Below, one piece after another: positions 1 to 12,082 of a stretch of DNA of 64,000 nucleotides. The stretch lies in NCBI GenBank assembly GCA_028455995.1, contig JABELC010000005.1, positions 2,356,001 through 2,420,000 on the forward strand. The letters are read 5' to 3'. Each line of letters begins with the position of its first letter. The stretch's first letter is position 1. This DNA is from Scleromitrula shiraiana. Its lineage: Eukaryota; Ascomycota; Leotiomycetes; Helotiales; Sclerotiniaceae. The translations under genes were made by a program, and so were the position numbers. Under the pieces are notes generated by a model. That model worked only from the letters and a program-made list of their open reading frames with translations, searched no databases and had not been told where the DNA came from.

Positions 1-29
1 AAATGGCCATTGAATACTTTGATCCATAC

Positions 30-243
30 CTTCTCCAGGCCTTAATAGATGCGGATGTGTTTCATAAACAGGCTGACCGAATTGAAGTTCTGCAGCTGAT
101 ACTGAAGCATATGTTCTTCTCGATTGATATGTTGTCTGAGATCTAGAAGCTGTTGCTACTACTTGAGCTTTTGATTGAGGTCTTGAAGATGTAGAGAATT
201 TTATTCTTTGCAATTGTTGCAAAGCCGTTCGTCTACACTTCAT
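30..243 (-). CDS. icp55: Icp55-like mitochondrial Xaa-Pro aminopeptidase, first exon (partial, runs off left edge)
   Basis: First coding exon of a gene that continues beyond the window. Translation from the ATG at 243-241 gives 71 codons plus one base, then a GT donor (GTATGG) at 29-28; bases 1-29 are intron. The N-terminus (MKCRRTALQQLQRIKFSTSS) is rich in Arg, Gln and Ser and has no acidic residue, as in a mitochondrial presequence. It is followed by FGQPVYETHPHLLRPGE, which resembles the conserved N-terminal segment of Icp55/XPNPEP3 proteases. In yeast, Icp55 trims one residue from imported matrix proteins after MPP cleavage. The catalytic pita-bread domain would lie to the left, outside the window. 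Identity rests on this short motif plus the presequence. It is divergent from DBF4. Confidence 0.65.
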
Positions 244-1307
244 TATAATAAATTAAGTGAGGGATGTGTTGTAAACAAGCATATAGATCAAATTAACTTA
301 TGTCATAAGTATAAGGATCAAGCTGGTGAAGGTTCAACCGTCTTCGAGCTTATAGTACTTTTCCTTACACGTACGAGTACAGTACTGTACAATTTGATCT
401 TTTGATATATGTACAGCTTGATACTCGAATAGATACTCACAAAGTATGTAAAGTATATATATATATCAATCTATCAATATTAATACAAACTTAAGAGCTT
501 AAGAGCTTAAGAGAGAGAAATATCAAGATGATGGATGAGATGATATATCACCAGAATGATAATTTGTATTAACAAGCATAAAAATGTCTGTGTAATAAGA
601 AATTGAATTAATTTGATTTGATGGAGGGAACATGGAAGGAAATTTTTGGGTGAGCAACTGTGATGTTGTATCGTTGTATGGGGGTGTTGTATGGGAGTGT
701 TGTATGGTTGCTGCGTGGAAATTTCCGGTTCGCTTTTGTTAGTGGTGGTTTATTTATTATTGGTACCCATTAAAGTTTTTTGTTGATAGAACCCGTGCAC
801 CATAACATCTCTAATAAATAAATAAATAATAAATAATAAATAATAGGAATAGCACTGGATTAAAAAAGCATAGCAACCCAGTCCAAGCTACACCAAGAAC
901 CCCAAGTCATCTTTTAATTACATAGTGACAAGAGAGAGAGAAAAAAAAGGGCTATACCACCCATACCATTCATACTACTCATACCATACAATTCTTGTCT
1001 CTAGCATTATCCCAACTTACACTCTCTTAAATTCAATTTCTCGCGACTTTTTTGTTACATACACCTTTCAATTAAATTGAGTCTTTATATTATATTATAT
1101 TATATTCTATTCTATTAATGTCTTCGTAAACTTAGAAAAGAAGAGAGAGCGAGCGAGAGAGAGAGAGAGAGAGTTCAGGGAAGAGGTTGGCAACCGTGTC
1201 GAAAGTCGCGTGTATTGGACCCCACACTCCACCATCCAAATTCATCTCCATTTCACTCCTTCCAAGGTTCTCTGGTGTTACAGAGGATTACATGATAGTA
1301 TATTCTT
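244..1307. other. Intergenic, divergent promoter region ICP55/DBF4
   Basis: No supportable gene. AT-rich with short repeats: a TATA run near 455-466, TAAATAAA runs near 815-845, TATTA repeats near 1088-1106, and a GA-rich tract at 1140-1172 just upstream of DBF4. It presumably holds the promoters of both flanking genes. Confidence 0.6.
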
Positions 1308-3430
1308 ATGGCAGCAGTATCACTATCACCTCTACCTCTCACTCTGTCAACGACAATGTCAAGTAGGAGAGTGCCTCTTGCTAACAATCAAAATGCCGCG
1401 AATTCTCCTTACCGTTCGGTAGCGTCGACCGCTACTAAACAAAAGAGGTCGTATGCCAATATACAACGCGAAGAATCTTATGGACAACCACCTCCCGCAA
1501 AGAAGCAGATGCTAGATAGCCATCATCAGGTTTTGAGAACACCTCCACGACAAAGTCTTAATCATGTATCGGCGGAAGGAAGGGTTTTTTCTAGGAGGTC
1601 CAATACTACTCAATCAACAAATCTCGATCGAAAGTGTGTTACGGTTAGGGAAAGAGGTTCTCAACAACATGTTACCAAAGCAGACAGGGTGCCGGAGGAG
1701 AATCTGGAGTCGATACGACAATGGCAGAAGCATTACAGAAAGAATTTTCCAAGATTTGTTTTCTATTTCGAGAGTATACCAGAAGAGGCCCGACTTAAAT
1801 ATACTAGGCAGGTCCTAACTCTAGGCGCAGTAAGTGTTATATGATGGTGGTATAGGTGCAATTGCCGTGGTATTGACATATATGCAGCGTGAAGAAAAAT
1901 TCTTCTCTAATGAGGTCACTCATGTCGTCACTACCCGATCGATACCCCCAGAATCTGTAAACACTTCGACTGTTCCAGTCGCTGCCGCTGAGCAGAATGG
2001 TACTATTAATCCTTCTTTGTTGGATAGGTCTTCCGAAACTGCAGAATCGAAAGATCCTCGGTCTAAGTTTACTTTTGAAGCACCAGGGCCTAGAAGACTT
2101 GGAGCTACAGGGAATGATGGAGATGCAAGACGTCAACCAGTTCGTAATTCAGATGTATTGCTGAAAGCTCGAGAGCTTGGAATGAAGATATGGGCACTTG
2201 AGAAGTTGCAGAGAATGATGGCTACAATGTTCGATACCGAGACTGGATATCAAAGCACGCATGGCCACAACACAAGAAGCCACTCAGTTCAGGGTGGTAC
2301 AGTTAGCAGAACTCGAGACACAGATTTGTCTGCATTGTTAAGAAATGAACGAATTAATGGACCTTCCGATCGAGACCACACTGTCTCTACGAGAGAGTTG
2401 AACACTTTCCGAGGACCTTTCATCTACATTCATGATATTGACGATAAACAGAAACCCATCATGGTGCGAGAGTATGCAAAGGTCGCTCATAAAGAGGATG
2501 GTGACTGGCCACAATTCCGTAGTGTTGCGAATGGCAAATGCCCCTTTGTCGAGGAAGTTGATTATAGTCGACGAGAAACTGAGAAGGAGAAAGAAGCTAT
2601 CCGTATCCAAAGACAAAAAGAAAAGGAGAGAGCTACCGCTCCGAGGACACGTGCCGCTGCCGCTGTCGAAGCAGCTAAAATGCAGCCACCAAAAACAAAA
2701 CGAGCGTTATCTCAAATCGATGATGGGTCGAATCGAAGTGCCACTGTTCCAACAAAACAAAGTGAGCTATTAAATACCGCCAAAGAGGGCCAACGCGCAG
2801 ATTTTGAATCATCTTCTCGAGGCCAAAATGCGTTTGTTAGTCGAGCTGGTGTTGGTCGATTGTTTGGTGGTGAGCCGGTTGCATCAGGAGTTCAGCCATC
2901 AAACATTACTTCGGCAATTCGTTCACAAATGATATCCTCAACTGCAGCTCAGCCTGGATTAAAAGCTGGAACAAGCAAAGAAGTTCATGGTCTGCAGAGG
3001 AAGGTTCTAGAGAAAGCAAGTGGGGGGTCAGGATCACACGCCTTGAGTTTCGGTGCCACCATTAGAGAAGAAACTGTAACTCGCCCAGCCAAGAGGGAAG
3101 CCCAGAAGAAACTCGGCGTAATCGAAGAAGATCAACAGACCGCATTGAAGGAAGCAGCTGCAAAGAAAATGGAGGTGGCTCGCAAGGCAAAAGCTGTTCA
3201 ACAAAGGAAACTTGAAAAGCGTGATCCAAAACCTGGATACTGTGAAAATTGCGCAGATAAATTTGAGGACTTTGATGAGGTATGATATATTAACTTGAAT
3301 GCTATAAACAATAAATCTAACAGTTACACAGCACGTCCTCTCACGCAAACATCGCAGGTTCGCGGAAAAACTCGACAACTGGAAAGAGCTCGATGCTTTG
3401 TTAGGTCAACTTGTTCGACCTCTTCGATGA
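1308..3430 (+). CDS. dbf4: Dbf4/Dfp1/Him1-type regulatory subunit of Cdc7 (DDK) kinase
   Basis: Regulatory subunit that activates Cdc7 kinase at replication origins, nuclear. Exons 1308-1829, 1888-3279 and 3332-3430 give 670 aa. Seen: motif-N/BRCT-like region around residues 125-195 (PRFVFYFESI, then EEKFFSNEVTHVVTTR), with intron 1 inside it; motif M around 350-396 (GPFIYIHDIDDKQKPIMVRE ending in GKCPF); and a C-terminal Dbf4 zinc finger C626-x2-C629-x9-H639-x5-H645. The finger is only complete after intron 2 is removed, because the first His is the first residue of exon 3. All three family motifs are present in the usual order. A second in-frame ATG at 1356 (MSSRRVPLANN) is an equally plausible start. 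The region between the motifs is basic and low in structure. Aspergillus nimO is the expected orthologue. Confidence 0.9.
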
Positions 3431-5623
3431 TATATCTGTCTACAGTTTTTTATTACAAATTCCAAATCCAATTCAATCAAATAACAGGTTCCCAAATGTC
3501 CAAATATCATAATAATGCAAAGAAAGGCGTCGTTCATTCATGATGGGACAAACAAAAATTACAAATGAGCGGTTACATTTTGGTCAAGACTTTTTTTCTT
3601 TTCCTCTTTTTTTTTCTAAGCCTTTGCTTTGCAAGCTTTCGCTTCTTGCTCGCTCTATACCAAAACCAAAACCCACTCGCTTTCTTTTTCAGCCTAGTCT
3701 GGCCCTAGATGTGGGATGAAATGAAGGAATGTCGGGTAATGTGTGTTGCTACTTGCAGAACTGGTTATAATGGCATTTTCATGGCGTTCTTTCCTCTCTC
3801 TTTTCTTTTCCTCTTTTTTCCCGTGGCTCGTTTATTTGTGTTTTTGGTCTGATCTCGACTCGTTGGGGTTCATGGCGTATGGCTGGCTGGTTGGTCGGTT
3901 GGCTGGACGTATGATTGGTTTACTCTGCTTTGCTTTTCGGGGAGGGGGGGGAAGGGGAGGGGGATTCTCCCATTGTCGTCGGCGGTGTGTGTGATGTGGT
4001 GCGGTACGTCGTCGTTGCATTGTAGGTGAGCGGTGCTGGGGTATATTTGTGATGGTGATGGTGATAAAGCATAACATGAATGAATGGAGGAAGGATGTAT
4101 TAGTGCTTTCATCATATGACATATTTGATACATATGTATCAAATATGCATATACTAGCTTGACTGTACTAATACTAATTTTCAATTCCCATGTACATATA
4201 TCATGTGCATGTGTATGTGCGAATAAAGGAAGCTCGGTATGGTACGATACAATACAATACAATACAATACAATACAACAGGAGAGAAACAACAAATAGTA
4301 AAGAGAGAATCAATTCACTTTCCACCACTCGTACATGCATGGATCCGTTCCTTATGAAAGTGAATAAGTAGCTTGATCATCGTAACAAAAGTATACATAG
4401 ATACATATATATATATATATTCGATTGCCACACCCCTATCTAAATATCAACTAACCTAAATACTTACGCATCCATCCTGCCTCTTTTCTTTCACTTGTCA
4501 ATATCTATATATTCACGTTATCCTACCTTATCTTGCCTCGTTTTTTCTATATATATATATATATATCGTATAGAATATATAAGAAAGATACTTTAAATAA
4601 AATTAAACTATTATATTATATTATATTATATTATATCATTCTTCGAACCATCCTATCCATTTCTATCTATTTCTATCTATCTCCATTCCCCACGAACTTA
4701 AGCTTAAGCTCATCTAATCTTTATCTTTCATTTCGTTCCCCCCTTATTTCATCTCATCTCATCTCATCCATACATCCATACACATACATACACCTCAAAT
4801 CCTACATCCATATCCCAGGGGATAAGAGGACATAGAAAATAGACGAAAGGACGAAAGGACGAAAGAAAGAAAGAAAGAAGACCCCCCATCAACGATCCAT
4901 GTATCCTCGCTCTCATGTCAGAAAATTGGAGAGAGAGGGAGGATGAGATAGATGTAATAGATTTTAATTTAATTTTTTTCTTGAGAAATAGAATGGAATG
5001 GAATAAATCACTTCATGTATATTCTTGATTCGATATCATTCATGCTCTCTACTGTAAGTTATTGAATAGTGATAAACTTTTTGATCTATTCTTTTCGATT
5101 TTATCATCTACCATCGCATCTACATATCTATATATCTATCTATCTATTCACAATACGATATCCATCTAATCCAATCCAAACAAACCAATCCAAACCACAT
5201 CATTACAACAATAATTTAATCAAAAAAAATCATAAAATAAAAATTTATTCTCATCTAAAAATATAAATATAAAAAAAGAAAAACGATTTATTTATTTATA
5301 TCTCTCTCTTGCTCCACTAGCTTGCTTGCTTGCTTTATCTATCTAGATACATACAAACAATGCATAATAGACATTTCTTTGTGGCTCGCTCGCTTACTTT
5401 TTATCTCCCTCATCATATCCTTCCTATCTTTCAATGCATCTTTATTTTTTAGGAATAGAATTCATATGTCAATCAATCAATCCATCCATCCATCCATTGA
5501 TCGATTGAAATTGAAATGTTATCCAGATCCATCTATCCTGCCTCCCACCGTTCCCTTCCCTGTGAGCTAGCTATATAGAACTGCCCACTACAGTCGTAAT
5601 GTTGATTTAATCTTTGCATCCAT
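3431..5623. other. Intergenic, convergent DBF4/SUP35 3' flanks
   Basis: No supportable gene; the open frames here are low-complexity. It holds pyrimidine-rich stretches (3590-3620), a G-rich run near 3941-3962, a 28-bp perfect palindrome at 4120-4147, an AATAC pentamer run near 4246-4275, TA-dinucleotide runs (4403-4420, 4548-4566), a TATTA run near 4610-4635, and CATC/CATA/GAAA short repeats. Confidence 0.6.
4120..4147. repeat. 28-bp perfect palindrome
   Basis: Each half reads CATATTTGATACAT and the second half is its exact reverse complement. Allowing a one-base bulge, pairing continues for about five more bases on each side. It lies in the DBF4-SUP35 intergenic region. It could form a cruciform or hairpin or be a binding site; function is unknown. 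Confidence 0.85.
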
Positions 5624-8026
5624 TTAAGCGTCCGTCTTTGTGGTAATCAACTTTGTGATTTTTCCAATGGCGATTGTTTGACCCTGGATAGAAATATTAG
5701 CATTTACTTCTCCAAACCAAACTGTAATGTAGAATAAAGTAGACAAAAATGAAAGGAGGGAAATATGAAAAAAATCTTACCTGATCTCTAAGAGTGAAAC
5801 GACCCAATTGAGGATAATCCTCGAATTTCTCCACACAGACCGATCCCGCACCACCCGTAACCTCCATTCTCGCAATAATGCTCTCACCCTTCTTAGCATG
5901 CGTAGGAGGAACTTTACTCTTCCTCCCTGTTCCCTTCTGCAACTTATGAAGCAGCGCCGCAAAAGTGACTTCCTCAATCGCAGAATGAACGTGCAAAACA
6001 CAATTGAATCCCGCAGTCAAGATACTCTTTAATTCTAAGACACGAATTTGAGCCTCGAAAGCCGTGACGTTGTGAACGGGACGTTTGGGCGAGCAGAGCA
6101 CGAAACCAGGGAGAATGTCTTCTTCTTCGATACCACGTAGTCGGAGTCTGACTTGGTCACCACATTGGGCGGCGTTGATTTCTTCTTCGGTTTCGCCGTA
6201 TGCGACGACGACTTCGACTTTTTCGCGGTTGGGCATCATGACTAATCCCATGCCCTTCTTTACCACACCGGCTTCAATTTTACCCTCGACAACTGTACCC
6301 ATATCTCTGTACTTTCCATTGATTGGCATCATGAAAGGTGCGTTAACCTTACGTTCGAGTTGTTGCATATTGTCAAGGTATTCAAGAAGAGATGGGCCAT
6401 TGTACCATGGAGCGACACCTTCTGGAATACGGTCCTTGATACCCATTGTTACTTGGGCTGCAATTGGCATGAAGAAAACATCGGTCTTGAGATTATAACC
6501 GGTTCCCTTCAAAAATTGAGATAATTTGGTTATGCACTCCTTGTATCGATCTTCGGACCATTCGACTGTAGGATCATCCATCTTGTTGATGACAACAATG
6601 AGTTTGTTAACACCTTGAGTTTTTGCCAACATAGCATGCTCACGAGTCTGGCCACCCTTCTCGAAACCTGTCTCGTACTCTCCTTTTCTGGCACTAATAA
6701 CCAGAATTCCTACGTCGGCTTGGGAAGCACCACCAATCATACTTGGAACATAGGTCTTGTGACCTGGTGCATCCAAAATACTGTACTTCCGTTTCTCGGT
6801 CTCGAAATATCCACGTCCGACTTCGACAGTCTTACCCTTAGATCTCTCTTCCTTTGTCAGATCGAGTGCCCATGATAAGTACCATGTCTCACGACCCATT
6901 TCCTTGGCCTCTCTCTTGTTCTTCTCCATGGTTCTCTCGTCAACCATTCCAGTTGCGTACAGAATTGACCCACCAAGTGTTGACTTTCCAGCATCAACGT
7001 GCCCAATAAAGATGATGTTAACGTGCTCTTTACCGTAGATTTCCTTCAAAGTTTCTTCGTCGACATCTGCTGTTTGTTCCTGCTCAACAACATCAGCAGC
7101 ACGAGCGGCGGCTTTAGCAGCAGTGGCTCGAGATGGACTGGAACGACCAGATGAGGGGGTAGGCGAAGTCTTTCCGCTGGCGGCAGCGGGTGTCTTTTCT
7201 GCCTTCTCGATTGCCTTTGATGCGGTAACTTTGGAGCCCGCTTCTGCTGTGGATGATACTGGAGTCTCCTTCTTCGTCTCTTCTTTTTTTGGTGCTGGGG
7301 TAGTACCGATAGAAAGGACCTTTGCCTTTGGCTTTGGTGCGTCACCTCCAATACTTAGAACTTTTGGTGCTCCTCCAACACTCAAAACCTTTGGTGCATC
7401 TCCCCCGATACTGAGAACCTTTGGCGCTCCATCCTTTACACCCACGGGCTTGTTGAGATCTGCGGATCCAGCTGATCCATCTGCTGGTCGTTTCGCAATA
7501 ACTGGTGTCTTCTGTGATGATGCAGCCGCGGCTTGGGGTTGTTGACCATATCCTTGGTATTGTTGTCCTGCATAAAGAATATTGTAATTAGTAAAATAGT
7601 ACATGAAATCAACATATAATGCAGATATAACAATTTTTGATCTTCCATTGTTCAAACAAATTTTAGGAAGTAGGAAATACCGTAAGCCGCATTGTAACCA
7701 CCCTGTTGATACCCCGCGTTATAACCACCTTGCTGGTATTGGTTGTAGCCTTGCTGCTGGCCATATTGAGGATATCCATAGGCTTGATTTTGATATTGAT
7801 TGTAGCCTTGTTGACCATATTGATCATATCCTCCTCCATATTGTTGAAATTGTTGACCAGGTGTAAAAGATTGCGCGCCCGGTTGGAACGAATTTGCGCC
7901 AGGTTGGAAAGATCTAGCTTGAGGATTTTGCTGGTTCAAGTTCATCTGTTGTGTTTGTCTTGAAAGGTTATTGGTGCCATCATCTTGCACAGTTGGATCA
8001 TCTTCCCATGAGTTGAGGTCCGACAT
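5624..8026 (-). CDS. SUP35: Eukaryotic release factor 3 (eRF3/Sup35) GTPase
   Basis: Translation termination GTPase that acts with eRF1 in the cytosol. Exons (minus) 7681-8026, 5781-7567 and 5624-5683 give 730 aa. The N-terminal region (about 60-125) is rich in Q, N, Y and G with repeats such as QGGYN and GYNQYQ, like the yeast prion domain. Before it lie two overlapping PAM2-like motifs (39-49 and 46-56). The middle region has four KVLS(I/V)G repeats (about 165-202) and a charged Lys/Glu/Ser/Ala stretch. The EF-Tu-like GTPase follows: P-loop GHVDAGKS at 304-311, DAPGH at 381-385, NKMD at 443-446, then beta-barrel domains II and III ending GQTIAIGKITKLI. The last 19 residues come from a separate small exon. 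Intron 1 sits at the end of the Q/N-rich region. Confidence 0.97.
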
Positions 8027-8915
8027 ATTGATTTACGAAATAATTATTTAAAAAAGATTGTTGTAAGATTAAAGAAATCCAAGTTCAATATTGAAGGGAG
8101 AAGCCAAAAAATGGTAATTGAGGAAGGATTTCTTGAGGAAGAAGAAAGTGGCAGGTGGTGGTGGTGGTGTTTGTGGTGGTGGTGGGGCTAAAGTTCAAAG
8201 GTTTTAAAGCGGATCGAGGGGTTTTTAAAAAAATCAAAATAATTTTAGCGGAACTGCCCTTTCTCTTTCATTTATACTATTTATTGTTATTATTATATTT
8301 TTATAGTGAGTAGCCGCCTTGGATGGTATATGACGTTTCGAATCCTTCAAGTTAATACTTTAATAGAACTAGGAATTGTACAGTATATATTATTATGAGT
8401 CAAATGAGACTCATATGATGACTCGAAAAGATGAATTCAAGCAAGGTCAATAATATATAATAAACATATAATAAATATATAATAAATTTATAAATTTATG
8501 TCAATTTTATTGTTATATGTATAAAATCCATAATTCTTCTTCCAACATTGACTGAAGATTCAATTTGCGCATCACCACCCACTACCACTGTGTGTACTCG
8601 CCTCAAAATTCTTGCCCCACTAATGACGTCCTAACCAATTGAATTAATCTGAAGATTTGTGCTGTCATGCCGCTTTTTGAATTCAATTCTACTCTCTCTA
8701 GAAGGAGCCTTACCCTACAAATATAAAAGTCAATTTATACAATACTTATTACCCAGTCAGCCTTCTATCAACAAACACCTTTCTAATTATTTTGTACATA
8801 GAAATAACTTTGGTCAAATATTGATATTCTTTTCAAAATATGCTTGTGGTGATGAAACTTACTATTCCTTTCTCATAAATTATCTGATACTGATATCAAC
8901 CACAATATCCTCAAT
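8027..8915. promoter_or_regulatory. Divergent intergenic region SUP35/YRB30-like
   Basis: No gene recognised. It should contain the promoters of both flanking genes. A GGT/GTG trinucleotide tract (about 8153-8185) lies 130-160 bp upstream of the SUP35 ATG. An AT-rich block with TATAATAAA repeats lies at 8448-8490. Confidence 0.5.
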
Positions 8916-11522
8916 ATGGATCTCTTCCTGGGCAAGGTAAGATGACTGTTTATATCTTTAAATATCACGTGCTAATCATATTCCCCTCTAGGTCACTCAA
9001 CATGCTATGAACTATGCAATTAGGTGAGTCTCGTCGTTCGATTGTAAAAAATCAAGAGAAATTCTACTGACAAACGCATAGGTCTGGAATTGGTATTACT
9101 GCTACCTTTGCAATCAGGCAAACATCTAGACTTTTGAAGGTTCAAAGTTAATTTCTGTTCTACAAAATAACTTGACTTACTTTGATGATAGACTGTGGAT
9201 AATAATGGGGACTATCGAGAGCTTCATGAACTCCAGGAGAGGCTTGATAGCAAGATTAAAGTAGGTTTGATAAACTCAATACTTAGCCCAATAAAATTTC
9301 ACAACTCAAGAAACTATTGCTAACTATATCTAGATCGTTTCTCCGGCTATTGATATGATAGAGCTCATGTGAGTTATATCAATATTTCAGGAACTTCATT
9401 GCTAATTACAATTAGCTCTGCAAGAGGTAACACGACTTTAGAATCGGCCGTTACTTTGACGAAAGCTCTTCGATGGGACATTCAATCTCTTGGTATGCGC
9501 CTCGCAAAGGCTGCAAGTGCCGAAGAACTCTCACGTCGAACCAAAAACAGAGCAAAAACCCGAGCTGCACATGAAGCAGAAATCAAAGCAATCGTCAGAG
9601 ATATTAAGAAGCTTCTGACAAGAATTGAGGATGCAGTGCCACTTATTAATTTAGCGATCACGACTTCTGGGGCAAGTCTCTCGACAACTCTTCCAGCAAC
9701 AGTTTCTCCATCAAGGTTGTTACAAGCAAGTACCTTTCTTACTGCTGGAGATACACAATACTCGATGAATCCCAATGTTCCTGCTCAGATTGGACCAGCA
9801 TTCACTCTTTCGTTGTATATGTTGTTTGCTGGGCATGCTTATCGGGGTCATGAAGATGAAGAAGGTATGAGAGAGACAACCTGGAAAGAGGTTATACATA
9901 AAGCAAGAGTTAAGCTTATACGAGTTCCTCTTCATTCCACATACGCATCATCCGAGCAAAAAAATCATACCAAAGAAAGAAGAGACTATTTTACGGGCAA
10001 AGATTCGTCGCTTATTGCTGGCGAAGGTAGGATGACTGAATATGCATATCATCTTGAGCTAGTCGAAGATTTTGATGATGGTCGAGTTCACTCGCATGAG
10101 GATGGTGAACCGCAACCCGGACCATATGGAGATGTTCAGCTTGCGGGAATTCGTGAAGCATTACCTATTCACCAGATATCCAAGATATTTTATGCGGATA
10201 CAGGCAAGATATTAAATATCGGTAATCAAGATGAAACTAATAGCCCGGTTTTATTGTTAAAGAGGGATATCAATGCACTACCACCAAGAAGGATGATGGA
10301 AGGACAGGAGAGAGAAAATGAATGGTATGACAATGGAGAAGATGGCGAGTATGACGAAAATAACAATGCGTTCGAGGGTATTCCATCGGAACAAATCCCA
10401 CCGCCTGAGCAAGGAGGTGAAGAGGACGACGAAAATGATATCGACGAACAACTTCGACGAGAAAGCATGGCACCATCGCCACCCCCGCCAGAAAGATCCC
10501 CAGAACTACCACAAGAAACAAATACAACCTGGCGACTTCCACAAGATCTCGATCCGGAATGGCTTGCCCTTGAAGTTTATACTGAAGCAGAAGATTCCGA
10601 TTCGGACGATGAGCCCGAACCAGAACCAGAACAATTACAAGACTCGGCATATATATCTGGACGACCCAGCTCATCAGACGAACACCCCTCAACAAGCGAC
10701 CTAACCACCAACCTATCCCACCTCAAAATCTCCCCATCCACACCCACCACCCCATCAACCCCCCATCCACAAACCTCCCCCATCCTCTCATCTCCCCCTC
10801 CTAAACACCCAACCCCCAAAACACCCTTCGGACCCATCCGTAGCTCCCTCTCCCTCCTCGAAATGCTAATCCGCCTAACCGCGCTCCAACAATTCCAACA
10901 ATCCAGTCACCTCTCCATCCCAGACGAACTGCTCACCTTCTTCCTCGAAGAATCGTCCACGACGGGCGCAGGCGGCGATTCCTCGGAGCGCAAACGAACG
11001 CGGTTGATGGCGAGACGGAGAGTCGGCTTTGATCCTTATGATGAGAGTCCGGTTAAGCGGCATGGCGAGGAGTATCAGTATGGGGGTGGCGGGGATGGAT
11101 CTGTGTATGAGAGGGAGAGGAGTGGGACTCCGTTTGGTGGGTTTGATCATCATGGTGAGAATAATGATTATGATAATTATGATAATTATAGACCGGGAAG
11201 TAGAAATGGATATGGAAATAGATATGGATATGGAAGGGAAAGAAGCACGACCCCGCAACGAGAATATATTCGACCAAGTAGGGAATTCCCACCCGCATCA
11301 CCCATTTCACCGTATAGACCGAATGAGAGAGTGCAGGGTAGACAGAGACAGGGAAGGGGAGGAAGACCGCTAGATAGAGTGCGGATAGATGGGCGAAAAC
11401 AGGGGAGGGGAAGTCCGCTGGGGAGGGGTATGAGTGAGGATGTGAGGAGTGGGATTGGGAGTCCTACTTTGGTTGTAGATGGAGTGGGGGAGGAGGGAAA
11501 GGGTGATGGGGAGAGTGAGTAA
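8916..11522 (+). CDS. Yrb30-like RanGTP-binding protein
   Basis: Six exons: 8916-8936, 8992-9023, 9082-9139, 9192-9260, 9334-9368 and 9416-11522, 773 aa. The first five are small, and only together do they give a continuous N-terminus: MDLFLGKVTQHAMNYAIRSG, then ATFAIRQTSRLLK, then a charged segment ending SKIKIVSPAIDMIELI. This beginning and the following helical region (SARGNTTLESAVTLTKALR) resemble the fungal Ran-binding family of yeast Yrb30, which binds RanGTP and antagonises Yrb1/RanGAP action; that comparison is from memory. The conserved part ends near residue 330. The rest is acidic and Pro-rich (about 350-520), then Arg/Gly/Tyr-rich and probably disordered. Family assignment is moderate; that it is a real, conserved multi-exon gene is well supported by the reading frame across five introns. 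Confidence 0.6.
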
Positions 11523-12051
11523 ATCCAAGTCAGAAGATTGAGTGAGTGATTGATTGATTGATGCGGGGACATTAAATGATACATATGATACAACAGGAAT
11601 GAGACTAGCAATGAAATATAAATCAATGATACCCAAATGTAACAAAGCAATACTAATCTTTGAACACCACATCAATGTGAAACGAGAAGTCGTATTAGAA
11701 TTATCCATCCTCGATATACAGTATAAGTCACAATTCATAATTCATCCTCTCACGACTACCATCCCATATAAGACAACAAAAGACAAAATCCCAATCATCC
11801 ACAAACACGATATTTATATATAATTTATAATTTCGAAGTACTCGGAGGCACTCAGTCAGTCAGCCAGTCGGTCGGTTATTAATCTTTGAGCATCTACTTA
11901 TCAATTTCCCATTCCAGACCCAACAACGTTCGTTCAATTAATCAATCAATTAATCAATCAATCAATCAATCACCGACCAGTAGGTATTCTGGGTTCTTCA
12001 TTCATACCAGCTATTTATTCTCTAGGGCTCAACGTTCCACAATAATAAATT

Positions 12052-12082
<31 letters not shown>

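Noticed and set aside
3743..3994. Open frame with a hydrophobic start in the DBF4 3' flank
   Set aside because: Low-complexity and G-rich tail (GGGGRGGG), no conserved motif and overlapping antisense frames of similar length.
11186..11738. Antisense open frames over the 3' end of the YRB30-like gene
   Set aside because: They lie opposite a well-supported coding exon and are Ser/Pro/Leu-rich shadows.
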